DNA of 64,000 nt, taken from Membranipora membranacea. Lineage: Eukaryota; Bryozoa; Gymnolaemata; Cheilostomatida; Membraniporidae. Positions 23,275 through 34,692 of the stretch are shown piece after piece. The notes beneath the pieces were generated by a model that saw only the letters and a list, made by a program, of their open reading frames with translations, did not search any database and was not told the DNA's origin. Position 1 is the stretch's first letter; the number at the start of each line of letters is the position of its first letter. A program made the translations under genes and the position numbers. The stretch covers positions 12,028,001-12,092,000 of the forward strand of contig OU612065.1 in assembly GCA_914767715.1 (NCBI GenBank). The letters are read 5' to 3'.

Positions 23275-23833
23275 ATATCACGTGATCAGTGTGTATTCAT
23301 ATTATATCTGTCTGACCTGACTGAGTTGAGGAAAATGGTGCATAGCATAACATCCATTATGATTGAACATTTTTTCATTTATATCAATAGTAACACCGGC
23401 ACTCTGAAAATTTGCTAAGTTGCATAATATATATACCAGGTAACACAATGGTATTGGCATAAATCATCTCGATGTAAACCAAATTGTCATTCATCATCTA
23501 CTGAACTCTACCAACAGCTTATAAAACATAGAAAAAGAAGTATCAAAATTTGTTGCACCTTGAAGCATACCCGTGGATGGCATTTTTAATTAGAATTTGA
23601 TTGTTAGCTATTGTTGATATGCTAATGAATCATTTGTTACCATAGCCTGAAGCGGTTGACTCTTTTTACCTATAAAACTATCATTTGGTAGTTTAAAGCC
23701 TATTCCATGTTTTTCTTTAATGATTGGTAATCCAGAAAAATTATTGAATCTTTTGTCTCTTTCTAATTGCTTCTGGCTTTCTATTCTGTCTTTTTGTGAC
23801 TTGAGAATAATTAACTGTTGTCATATCGGAGTG

Positions 23834-26800
23834 TCACACTTCTGTTGTGTTTAGATGTGTCAGTGATTTCGGTCTAATCAAGTTATTGTGAGCAGCTCTG
23901 TTTGATGTGGCTTTTCTGTGTAGATTAGGGCTGAGCAGCTTGTTGCGAGATGGAAGTAGCAGGCTTGAGGTCCTGGGTCTGAACTCGTATTCACATTGGT
24001 CTGCGAGATGTAACTCATCATATTCATGCTCATCCAGTGATGCGAGACTCCCACACGAAGTGAACGGAGAAGGCATCATACTCTGAACTTGATGGATATC
24101 TCCTTCAATCTCGTGAAACTGTTTGGCTATGATTTGATCTTGCTCCTTTAGAGATTGCTGCAATACAAGAAAGGACATTAGCCTATAAAGCTAAGAGACT
24201 GATTACAAGGGACAAATAAAATCAGAGGGTCAATGGGTTGCTCACATCTGGAGTAATGCAATGAACTTTGTTTCTATGTCAGCTAGAATGCACCAAAGAG
24301 GTCCCTGCCTTACAGCGAGCAAATTAAGATTTTAAGAGACACTTTGGGAGGCGCATTGATGCAGAGAGGACACTATGACGTATACCATCACCCATTACAA
24401 TGATCTCTGTGCCTTTGTCTGCCACATTCCATCATGCAACTGATGATAGGTCGCAGTATCTCATTGGTTTCAGGCTGTACAATGCGAACAACTTGCCATC
24501 ACTCCCTAAATTGTATGTTATTATATTTCATATTAGAACTCCACTTTCAATTGCAATTACTTATTACATATCGTCATTTTCATAAAAAAAGTACCTAACA
24601 AGTCATTGCCTAATTTCACCGACACTGATTCACTGAGCCGAAGACTCGCCCTGTTTCATAAATACAAATGATACAGGTGCTTGCAGGTGTGGTAGGGAGG
24701 GAGGGAGGGAGAGTAGAAGGGCTGGGTGGAAGGTAAAGTTGAATTTTCTGCACAAAGACTCTTGATCATCTGTAGATTTTGTTTGACCATGGAGAAACAT
24801 TTACCAATTTTCTCAGTAAAGATGACAAAATGTGAACTCTAGAATTGTTTGCATAGCCTGTGGCAATGTAAGCTTATACAAACTGACCCTAATTTGTGGC
24901 CAGGGTGCCATACTTGTCTTCACACAAGACATTTTACACCTAAGTAAAATACTTCTCTTTTTAATGAAAGGAGTTCCCTTTTCACACACATTGCATCAAA
25001 TTGATTCAATTGAACAACTAAAAATAGTTAATAAAATACTTGATCATTGATCCCTTGACAAATTCACTTTGTTCTGTTTCATAAAATGTGTTGACTAACA
25101 ATTTCTATCATTGGTTATTGAGTGGTTTTGCACGCAATCACTTTCAACTATGTATCAGTATTGGTATATACATCATGTAGCCCAATATGTAAATTTTTAC
25201 CAAAAGCTATTGCTATCGGTATGCTTCTTGGAATTTCTAGATGTGCTCACAAACCATATGACAGCACATTAGTGGTTATATATTCTGTGGCATACAAAAA
25301 TCATGAGAAGTATATTGTTTCCATTTAAATTTGCAAGTAGCAAAGCCAAGGCAACATTACAATATACTCCGTCCTGTTTGACACTACTGAGGGGATTATT
25401 GTGAATAGTCAGCCAGCCATTTACACAGGCGAGCCTCCACTCTCCCATTTTGAATGACACAATTCAATATTTCAAAATTTTAATTAGCAACTATGTTGTC
25501 AATATATCCGATCGAACAGACTGACACTATTCTCAAAATCCTCTTGAAAAAATGGTGAACACATCGTTTTGCTACTCTCCTACCACATATTCTGCAACAG
25601 CAAATGTGTTGAGGGGAGCCTGACAAAATACTGACATGTTTTGTTCTATTATTGTTTTAGTGGGCTTCCATTCACAGGAATCTATATTTGGCATGCTTGA
25701 GCTAGTGCCTGCCGGAAATTAGGATTATTGTATCAGAGTCCAACTTAGATATGGCTTGGATATGTATAGAATAGTGTGTTGTGGCAACTATCACCTAAAT
25801 CAGCACTGATTAGATAATTCTCCAACATATTATTTGGCAATTTAATTATATTTAGGGAGCATTCACCCTCTCTGCCTGGTTTTACTAGCATGAAGTAGGT
25901 ACTCAAATTTGCTTGATCAGAATTAACCTGGTAATTTAAGATACTTATAAATGATGTTATGTTTGTAGTCAGTCTAATTTGCAGCGCTGGCATCCATGGC
26001 TCAGCAGCAACGCAAGGCGTATTATTGCCTAGCTTGACAGGCTCGTATAATAATCTTGTTTGCATGAAAATAATAAATGCTCATGGTCATCATGCTACAT
26101 TGGAATTCCGAACCACATAAAACATGCTAAGTTACTAATTATCATTAGATACTGTTGTATGTATGGTGTGCATGCAAAGAGTCAACTCCTTGCTTGCATG
26201 TTTTTCATCTTTCCTTACCACCAATGCAGAACCTTGCCAGAACTAATTCGCCCAATTTTGAAATTTAATCAGAATAAAAGCAATGTGTTTTTTTACTATC
26301 ACAAGACCGGTTGTGGTATAGTGATTGTTCGATTGTGGTATAGTGATTGTTCGGAAATGCACCATAACAACATTAATTGCCTTCCCATGAAGTCACTTAT
26401 TAAAAAATATCCGGAAAGGCACACCTGTTTAGCAAACTAAAATTTTCTTATGATGTCGGTTTTTTTATGAGCAAGTTGATGTCCGTGACTCTTTTCAAAA
26501 TATTTGGTCAGCTATTGTGAGATCAAAGCGCAATCCTAAATGGGGTTAACCCCCAAATATATCAAACAGTAATAGTTTTCCCTCACTCCTCAACAAAAAG
26601 TTCAAAATTTCAGATCTCAAAACACATAAGCCTCAGCTCTTACCAGTTCGGATTTGATCCAGCTAATACAGAAAGATAAGTTTTGTATCCGCTCAGAGAG
26701 ACTAGCACCTGTTGTTGTGTTCTTAGAGCAGAGATTCTTCACTTTCTCGACATCACTACAGTTATCACCGACCGCAGCGTCCGATAGATCAGACTTCTCA

Positions 26801-27025
26801 TCTACTCCGGAATCAGTCCTTGCTTCTATATCATATTTCTCAATGTCTGTTATCTTTTCTATATTGTTGTTGTTTGTTTCTAGTTTGATGTTGTGTAGCT
26901 TTTTATCGTCTGTGGTGTTACAGTTTGAATGTGTTGTATTTGTCAAGCTAATAACAGGAATCTGAAAGTCTGTTGGTCGTTTAAAGTCATGCGGGGACTC
27001 AATACTACCCAAAGTCTCCATCCAC
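23834..27025 (-). CDS. FAM167-like protein
   Basis: Two exons on the minus strand: coding 27021-26644, then 24157-23834 with the stop, in phase 0, for 233 residues (human FAM167A is 214). A 3' splice site (TTCTTGTGCAG) ends just before 27025, so a 5' untranslated exon is likely. The junction joins SFCISWIKSEL to QSLKEQDQIIAKQFHEIEGD, which matches in order and spacing the helical core of FAM167A/B (there LSWVRRELxxxRxQDQQLARQLMRLRGDI). The rest is acidic and Ser-rich before the core and basic/Ser-rich after it, without similarity I can name. The molecular function of the family is poorly defined, so none is given. The 2.5-kb intron separates the two halves of the core helix. It is convergent with SPDL1 and divergent from DLG5. 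Confidence 0.7.
24158..26643 (-). other. Intron of the FAM167-like gene
   Basis: GTAAGA donor at 26643 and TTGCAG acceptor at 24158 (minus strand). It contains a short GGGA microsatellite near 24697-24712 and a 22-bp tandem duplication at 26311-26354. No gene is seen on either strand. Confidence 0.7.
26311..26354. repeat. 22-bp tandem duplication
   Basis: TTGTGGTATAGTGATTGTTC plus two bases occurs twice head to tail with one difference at the end. Confidence 0.85.
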
Positions 27026-29258
27026 CTGCACAAGAAAAGCAAAGTTATTTTTCATCAAGGTAAGATAACGACATCTGTACGCTTTAGCCATATATATAAT
27101 ATATATAATATACATTGCATATGCATATTTTCTTGGTTTGCTCTTTTGAGCAGGTACAAGTCTAAAACAAGGTTGATCCAATCTGCCCGCAGTCCGGTCA
27201 TTCCCATTCTACTGGTGAGCCCCCGGCGGCTCAAACCCTAAAAGCAGGCAAATTGGATCATACTTGATCTTGTACAATCGTACGAAGTTGAGATATCTGA
27301 CTTACTTCATTTGAATGGTGTGTGCTCTGCTATTTGTGCAATTGTAGACGTGTGGAGGAACTCTCTTCTGAAAAGTGTTGATCAGCCTTCAATACCTAGG
27401 CACTAAACCTGCCTGTATTATTGTTTGCTTAGTAATACTCCAACCGTCAACGTTTTTATGTTCACAGCTGTCAAGTGAAAGTAAGACGTTTTTTTAATAC
27501 CCTAATCCTTATATTCAACCAAGGTGTGTTTGCTTTGTGCTACTTTGTTCAGTAGTGCTTTAATGTGACAAGCCCCAATATGCCCCTTTCACCGCACCGA
27601 CTCTTTATAGAAACAATACAATGTATGCCCTAGCTGTTGATTCACTTATTTTGTTATAACACTATAGTAATGAGATTTTCACAGTATAAATTTTCGTGTC
27701 TCATATAGCAAGTCTTTATTTATGGTATGCTGCGGCACATATGGGGGTGGAGCTTGAAGGAGAACGTAAGAGGGGACAATTTCATATTTTACAATTACAA
27801 CTGGTCGAAACAGTGATTTATCTGCCATCATACTCGGCAACATGTGCATATAGCCAGTGCGGAAGTCCTTAGCACAGAGAGTGAGTGCAATACTATGAAT
27901 ATTCGATGTTTACAATGTTTCAGCCTCCACAAAAATGGAAATCATGTTCAAAGATGGTGATATAGCGATACAGTGGAGCACAGGATTCATAAAAAACGCT
28001 TTGTTTCTTAACTTGGCCTAGCGTTTATTTGAATTTATTTGATTACTTTTCTAATTATCTTCAACTTCAGTTAGACATTGTGAGATTTTAAACTGTCACA
28101 GCTCTATATAAATTTTTACGGTATGTTACTCTGCACACCATGGATCAAGTCAAAAACAAATACATTTTACTCCTTGTCTAAATTCTTCAACTTGGGTAGG
28201 CCTATATATTGTCACACTGATTATGGTAAATATTATTAAATAGAGTCAAATCTTTATCGCCTATCAGCCATTTCTTTTTACCTCTGGATCACAGGCATCA
28301 CGGTAAAAAAATGACATTGACAGTACAGTTTAATGTTTGATAGCTCCCAAGAATTTGACACTAGCATAACCTGTTTAAGTTCTTTACAGTATGTCTGTAT
28401 CTGTTAGATACATTCAAATTTCCATTTATTTTGAATTCATATATTTTTTTTTCAACAATTGACTTTCTTGTTTCATGTACAATTTTGATATGCAGCTTTA
28501 TCTGCATCATAATAATGTCGATTATGCCTGATTCAGTTTTGAAAAAAAAATGAATTGTCTTTTCTTATTCTAAAGGAAGACAACTCTTAAAATAGATTAT
28601 GATTATCAAATCAGTGCAGCCAGCGAAAAGGGCGGGACCCTGGTGCAGCAAGGATGCTCAATGCAAACGAAATCTGATAATTTTCAAGACATCAAAATAT
28701 TTTTATCAATTTATTGGGGATTTTTATTATCATTTATTGCCCTGCGTTTAGTTACTGATTGCTGGCTCTGAAATAATTACACTTTTTTGTTTGCGACTGT
28801 CCAGAGTATACCTTTAGTAAACACAATTTGGAGAAATCATTTATTTGAGTTCACCACCAACAAAACACAATTATTGGCAAACAGTGATCTTCAAACATAA
28901 ATCTCCCAACACAGTCTGTCAGCTAATGGGAGAGTTTATTCAATCTCAATTTTTTTTGTAAATTATTTTGTTTATTATAACTGTTGTAATTCAAAGACCC
29001 TGTTATAAAATAGCTTGCATTAAGTTGTCAGCACAATCAAAGCATCAGTGTTGTTGACGCTATTGGTGATTTACCATTCAGGTTGGAGTCATGAGTTGTA
29101 TAAAGGTTAGCAGTCTGGAATTGTGGTCTTTTAAGTATTGTTTAATTTCCGGCAACCATCCCTCATTTGGGAACCATGAGCCACTCATCCTTGCTAGGTC
29201 CATGAGAAAATGCTGCTGAATATGCAAGGGTCATTTTTTTTGCTGACCTCCAATTCAA
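27026..29258. other. Intergenic, FAM167-like side
   Basis: Upstream region between the divergent FAM167-like and DLG5 genes. A GC-rich foldback lies at 27154-27275. Otherwise AT-rich sequence without coding or RNA signals that I can support. Confidence 0.5.
27154..27275. repeat. 122-bp interrupted foldback with GC-rich core
   Basis: GTACAAG/CTTGTAC and TGATCCAATCTGCC/GGCAAATTGGATCA pair across a core that contains its own hairpin (GAGCCCCCGGCGGCTC). It is much richer in G and C than its surroundings. No flanking duplication was found. Confidence 0.6.
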
Positions 29259-29262
29259 TTAA

Positions 29263-29638
29263 AGGGCAACCAAGGTTTCAAACAACTTCTCACTTATGGC
29301 CATTGATTAATAGCAGATCGCACCTTCTGCATGGGGGAAAAACAAAATATAATTCGGATGATTATTCAGCCAGAATTCTTGTGAAACATTTCTTCCATCA
29401 GGTACTCAAACTCAGCTAAAAGAGTATACCACATAGCAGTTTCCTGTTCCTGTTATTATTTAGCCTGTGCTCTATAATTATTACAGCAGAGTCTTGGAAC
29501 CTCCCCTAAACTGAAGTGTTACCCAGCTTAGAGTCAGCAACTATTTTGAGTTTTGCTTCGCGTAATGTACAAAGCTGATGCTGCCTAGCACATTATTTGC
29601 TACCCATTAATGCATTGCTGCGAAACCTTGGTTGCCCT
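29263..29638 (-). mobile_element. MITE, TTAA family copy 2
   Basis: Inverted termini AGGGCAACCAAGG/CCTTGGTTGCCCT of at least 13 bp are flanked by TTAA on both sides (29259-29262 and 29639-29642). TTAA target duplication is the hallmark of piggyBac-type (and Kolobok-type) transposition. It is in the opposite orientation to copies 1 and 3 and is very similar to copy 3. It has no transposase frame, so it is nonautonomous. Confidence 0.85.
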
Positions 29639-29831
29639 TTAAAAGATCTCTCTCCGTCTACAATAATCTTCAGAGACAAGGGTATGGCTTGGTCTTTTGT
29701 TCTCTAATCAGACATTGTCGTTGCTTGTCCTGTCAACAGTAGGACGGCAATGTAGGACAAACCAATATATTAAGAATGGAGCAAATCATTGCATTTCTTG
29801 GCGTATTTTTCATCTTTTTATGTGTAGTTAA

Positions 29832-30202
29832 AGGGCAACCAAGGTTTCGCAGCAATGCATTAATGGGTAGGAAATAATGTGCTGGGCAGCATCAGCTTTG
29901 TACATTACGCGATGCAAAACTCAAAGTAGTTGCTGACTCTAAGCTGGGTAACACTTCAGTTTAGGGGAGGTTCCAAGACTTTGCTGTAATAATTATAGAG
30001 CACAGGCTAAATAATAACAGGAAACTGCTATGTGGTAATCTCTTTTAGCTGAGTTTGAGTGCCTGATGGAAGAAATGTTTCACAAAAATTTTGGCTGAAT
30101 AATCATCCGAATTATATTTTGTCTTTTTCCCCATGCAGAAGGTGCAATCTGCTATTAATCAATGGCCATCAACGAGAAGTTGTTTGAAACCTTGGTTGCC
30201 CT
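29832..30202 (+). mobile_element. MITE, TTAA family copy 3
   Basis: Same termini as copy 2, with TTAA at 29828-29831 and 30203-30206. Copies 2 and 3 lie head to head about 190 bp apart and are nearly alike throughout, so their transcripts could pair over some 370 bases. Confidence 0.85.
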
Positions 30203-30397
30203 TTAATCGAGGTAAATTGAGTAATTAACATTTTATTCATATCAATGACTGGAGTAATGTCAATCCTTGTTCATTTACAACAACTATCTATTCATAGATG
30301 AAGCGGCGCTGCATTAGCTTACACTATCTATGTCTCTGCTGTGTTCAATTCAACTACGTGATAAATGAAAACCAACTTGTAGTTTAGCAAGTTCAAG

Positions 30398-30423
30398 CAA
30401 TGAACTAAACCTAAAGTTCATTG
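30398..30423. repeat. Mini-palindrome, CAATGAACTAAACC family, 7-bp TSD
   Basis: A 26-bp palindrome starting CAATGAACTAAACC and ending AGTTCATTG is flanked by exact GTTCAAG (30391-30397 and 30424-30430). Confidence 0.8.
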
Positions 30424-30888
30424 GTTCAAGGAACCCAAACTCCCAGCAGCAACATAACTATTTTTTAAGAGTTGTCCCTCCAATATAAAGTCTTGACAAC
30501 AACAATACAAAACTTAATTAGAATAAATTATTTATCTGTAACGAGGAATAAAAAGGAGTATTTTCAATTATTTCATAAAAGAAAATGTAAAATTACCCCC
30601 TTCTAATTTTCTTCTGATCTTGATTTCAGTACATAACATTTCCGTTGTTTTGGACATTACGCCATTGCCTTTTTGAAGAAATCTGAGAACATCAGTGGCA
30701 AGTGCCCTCAGGTGTTAATTTAATAATTTTGGGCCATTGTTACAGCCTGGTCAAATTCAGAATATAGCAACTAAGCAACATTTCATGTCATCTCAGAGGT
30801 ATGTAAATTTGCACAGAATATGACTGTAATCTAGTTCATTATCATCATCTACCTGGGATCTTCTTGTTTGTTGTTGTGGTTGTTTGTT

Positions 30889-30914
30889 CAATGAACTAAA
30901 CCTTTAGTTCATTG
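30889..30914. repeat. Mini-palindrome, CAATGAACTAAACC family, 7-bp TSD
   Basis: Nearly the same 26 bp as at 30398, but between exact copies of a different heptamer, GTTTGTT (30882-30888 and 30915-30921). Two copies in two different target sites show movement of the unit rather than local hairpin formation. Confidence 0.85.
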
Positions 30915-32138
30915 GTTTGTTGGCTGCAATCTACTTTTACTTCCAACTTGACTGATACTAGCAGGGGTTGTAGCTAATAAAATTGCTGTGGTTATATCAG
31001 TGTAGTAGGGGAACTCATGGTTACCTATTTATAGTAATGTACAGTAACTAGAGCAATCGAGCTATGTTGTTGAGTTAGTTTAGTGTGAGTCCCTGTCACA
31101 CTGAGTGTGTATGCTTGTGGGTTGTGTTGTTACACTGCTAGTGGCACAACATAAATTTACTTCAACTTGTTGTGTAAACACTGAACAAATGAGTCAATCA
31201 GGGTCAGTACATTGGCTAGTTTTACTAGTATACTCACAGAAGTTGAGGGTCTTGTATAGTAGTCACACACTGAGTTGACTAGATTAAATAATGTAGATAA
31301 GATGAAATCGTCGGTTATTCGGGTCGATTACATCCCACCTGGACTCTCCAATTCTCTTGTGTTTTAACTTGAGATGGTATTGATTACTCTGCTTGTATCT
31401 ATTTCTGGTACCCCTGACTCATAACCTGACCTCCAGCCTCCTCTATGGTCAGGCCAGCGAGAGAGTTGGCCTACCCATAGAACTGACCGCTATTGTGGGT
31501 ATCAGTCTTGGTCGCCTAGAGAAAACTACTCCTTGAAATCGCTAACGGCCACATTTGGAAAGAGGATATGATGGTGATAGACTTGTGTTAGTTTTCCTTC
31601 ACCTATGTAATAGCTTGAACTGTATGTGATATGTGGCTAGGCTAGAACAAGTTTCTGTCCACATGCCATAGATGGAGACAGCTTGACTATCAAACAGTAT
31701 TTGTGGGTAGGAAACAAATATTCATTTTTTTTATTGATGTAATGCTGGATTTAGGCCTACTCGTGGGCACTGGCTAGCGAGATTTGTGATTGTGTAAGCA
31801 ATCATAATTTTGCGTCCGTTGTGTCGCATTCACTCATATTTCCCCAATTTATTTGATTCCAATCATGAGTCGCCATGCAATAAGACTTGTTTAGTCTGAT
31901 GATTGTACATGTGATGTCTTCTATTATCATTAATTTTTGAAAGAAACGAGATGGCTGAATCTCCCCTGTTAGTTTTCCATTAGAACTTCTTCACTCGGTG
32001 TCACCAGAGCCTTAGTTTATTTTGACAACCTTTATCTCTATGGTTTCGGCTTAACCTAAAATTTATCATGGATATTACCAGCTGTAGAATGGTATCTATA
32101 TTATTCTATATACATAACCTATATATATATATATATAT

Positions 32139-33005
32139 ATACTTTTATTGCCAGCAACAATTCATTATTTCAAATGTTTTTCATGATGTGACATAAATGG
32201 CATAAAAAGAAAAATGATACAAACAAAGATTCAACAAAAACTAAGACTATGCCAATAAACTGAAAAAATGTTGCATTAGCCTTTTCTTAAACATATTCAA
32301 AGTAAGAGTGCTTCTCAATGTAGAAGGTAAAATATTAAAGTTTGTTGCTATTTTGTGGTTTAAGTTGTCTAATGGAGGTTTAAGTAAGTGTGTATCTCTT
32401 CTTGGAAATCAGTGTGGTGCGGTAACAAAAAAATCAGAGATGTATGGAGGTGATAAATTATTCAGAGCCTTAAATCCCGTAATGCAACTAAAATAATTGC
32501 TCAGGGGTAAATTTTTAAGTGATGTACATAGGTCATTAGTAGGTGACAAATAAAAAGGTATATGTTGAACATTGGCCACAATTCTCAAGGCTATTTTTTG
32601 CTGAGTGAAAATTGGGTTTGTGATATTTGATGCACATAAGTTGTAATATATATGGATACCATAAATGAGATAACAGTGAATAAATTGAAAATAAAATTGT
32701 TTAGCAGAATGCGTGGTCAAGTAGGGTCTGCATAGCCTAAGTAAGTTTGTATTTTTTGACACCTTATCCAAAACAGTCTCACAATGACCATTCAATGAAA
32801 ATGAGTCAGATATCTTAAAGCCAAGAAGTTCAGTTTCATGCCTTTGAAATATTTGGTTATTGTCAATTTTTAAATTTAATGATGAATCCTCCCCAAAAGA
32901 ACTTAGAAAGTGTGATTTTTTATAATTTATTGTAATGTGATTATTTTTACACCACTTGTTGATTGAAACCACATCTCGATTACACATTTGAACTAAAGTA
33001 GAGGG
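32139..33005 (-). mobile_element. Non-LTR retrotransposon 3' fragment
   Basis: On the minus strand, an open frame at 32987-32409 encodes the end of a reverse-transcriptase polyprotein: INKWCKNNHITINYKKSHF (after the catalytic palm), then ELLGFKISDSF, then the C-terminal FKALNNLSPPYISDFF. The frame continues after one frameshift near 32410 and ends about 32250. The catalytic domain is missing, so this is a 5'-truncated copy. The 3' end is a TA microsatellite after CAATAAAAG. The pattern fits the CR1/L2/Jockey group broadly; the clade was not determined. Confidence 0.75.
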
Positions 33006-33090
33006 AACAGAATGCTATATATGTCTATATATATAGACATATATATTTCTATATATATAGTTCCCTCTATATATATAGAGGGAACTGCAA
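33006..33090. repeat. Nested AT-rich palindromes
   Basis: Contains TATATGTCTATATATATAGA-type repeats and a perfect 28-bp palindrome AGTTCCCTCTATAT plus complement near 33060-33087. The motif AGAGGGAAC also borders the retrotransposon fragment, so the palindrome may have formed from that edge. Confidence 0.6.
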
Positions 33091-34692
33091 ACTATATATG
33101 TCAAAAAATTATATTGGTAGCTGTAGCTACTATATTGGCCATGATTTACCTAAATTTTATCCCATCAAAACTCAGATATTGTTACTGTATAGGCAGTCAT
33201 AGGCCTGCGGAGTTGTGTAATGACATAAACATGAAGTACTTATGTTTCCAATCTGCAAACTGTGTTAGGTTTCCACTGTGAATCAGGTCGGCGATTATCT
33301 GTGGAAACTGGTCACCATAGATACTGGGCAGTGTCTAGTCTCTCACTCAGTAGGCGATTGAGATACTATATACTTTTATCTACAATATGAAATAGACGCT
33401 TCATTCAGTTATATATTCATCTAGTCCCCCCTTGATAAATTGTGTGAAAACTTATTTAAGTTGAAAGCTGCCGTATCTTGTCATGTACTTGCTGGCCGGA
33501 CCTACTGGGATATTAAAATCTCATAAAATATACATATAGTTGATTGACAACCTATATTGTGAGCTGTTGTGTTATATCTGATGAGCCTAGGATATTAACA
33601 TCCTCAGTGCTGCCAATGTTTCTTGTGACTGTCACCTCTTTAATGGTTAGTCACCCTCCATTCTGTTCGGCCAGTAACTCCTCTGAAAACATCTGTCTCC
33701 TATGTTTGATCTGGACATGATATATGAAGTGAGGATGATAATAATGAGGATAAAATTAGCTTATGTATGGCAGGGGTCTCAGTCTATGATAAGCTTGGCC
33801 ACAGCTGTTTTCAAGACAGTTGTTAATTGCTTGTAGATTTCCTCCATTACTCTTCAAGCTCCACACTCTTTTCATTTCCTTGTATTTTACTAATAAGGTG
33901 TTGGTATAAAAAATATAAGTATGATTTCATTGTTTTCTCTGATAGTTCCCTTGTCAGACCGATATTGGCTTGTCAACTAATCATGATAGTAATGACTGCT
34001 GAAGTGTTTAGTACCACGATATACCACTGAGTGTTTTATTATGTACTGAGAAACTGTATCAACCTGATCACTGTTACTCTCATTGAACTCCATCTCATCT
34101 TACCCTTTCTTGTTCGAAATATCTGATTTTGGATTCTTACTTTTCGTTGTGTCAATATTTCATACTACAATGAAAAAGGATAAACCTGTCTATGTTTGTC
34201 TGCTCAGTGCTAAGTTCACAACGATATAGTTGTTTGGTATCAAGAACAGTCTGATAAGTAGGTCTCAACAAGAAGTAAACAGGTATAGGATTAAGTGAGC
34301 CTATGATATTCAATGGGCACTGCTAACTAGATTAGGTTAGATTATGTGTCAACCCCCTCCGTGCTGCTGCTTTTGCATGACTACCCATGGGACTGTTATT
34401 CCGCAGTATGAATAGTTGATAAAATGACTTGCTATTACTCTTTTCTATTACAATTATCTATCCTTTTCACATAAGTTTTATATTAATGATACTGTGTATA
34501 CAAATTGTTTACTTTCAATTGTGCATCCTTTTCATCCTCTAAAACCTTATAATGGCTTAACTTGGTTATTTTGATTTTCTTGTCACAGGTAGGCTACACA
34601 GAATAAGCAGCCAGTATGTCATGTTGAGGGCGTACTACACAGATCACCCCACTAGTTTGTAGTATGCTGTATGCGTAGCAGCTACACTAGTC
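33091..34692. other. Region upstream of DLG5
   Basis: No coding exon is recognised. The short open frames at 33827-34030 and elsewhere lack splice context. The DLG5 promoter and 5' UTR should be in or beyond this stretch. Confidence 0.45.

Larger units (their letters stand above)
30207..32120. other. Intergenic, DLG5 side
   Basis: No gene or RNA recognised. It holds two mini-palindromes (30398-30423, 30889-30914). Unplaced 5' untranslated exons of DLG5 may be here. Confidence 0.45.
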
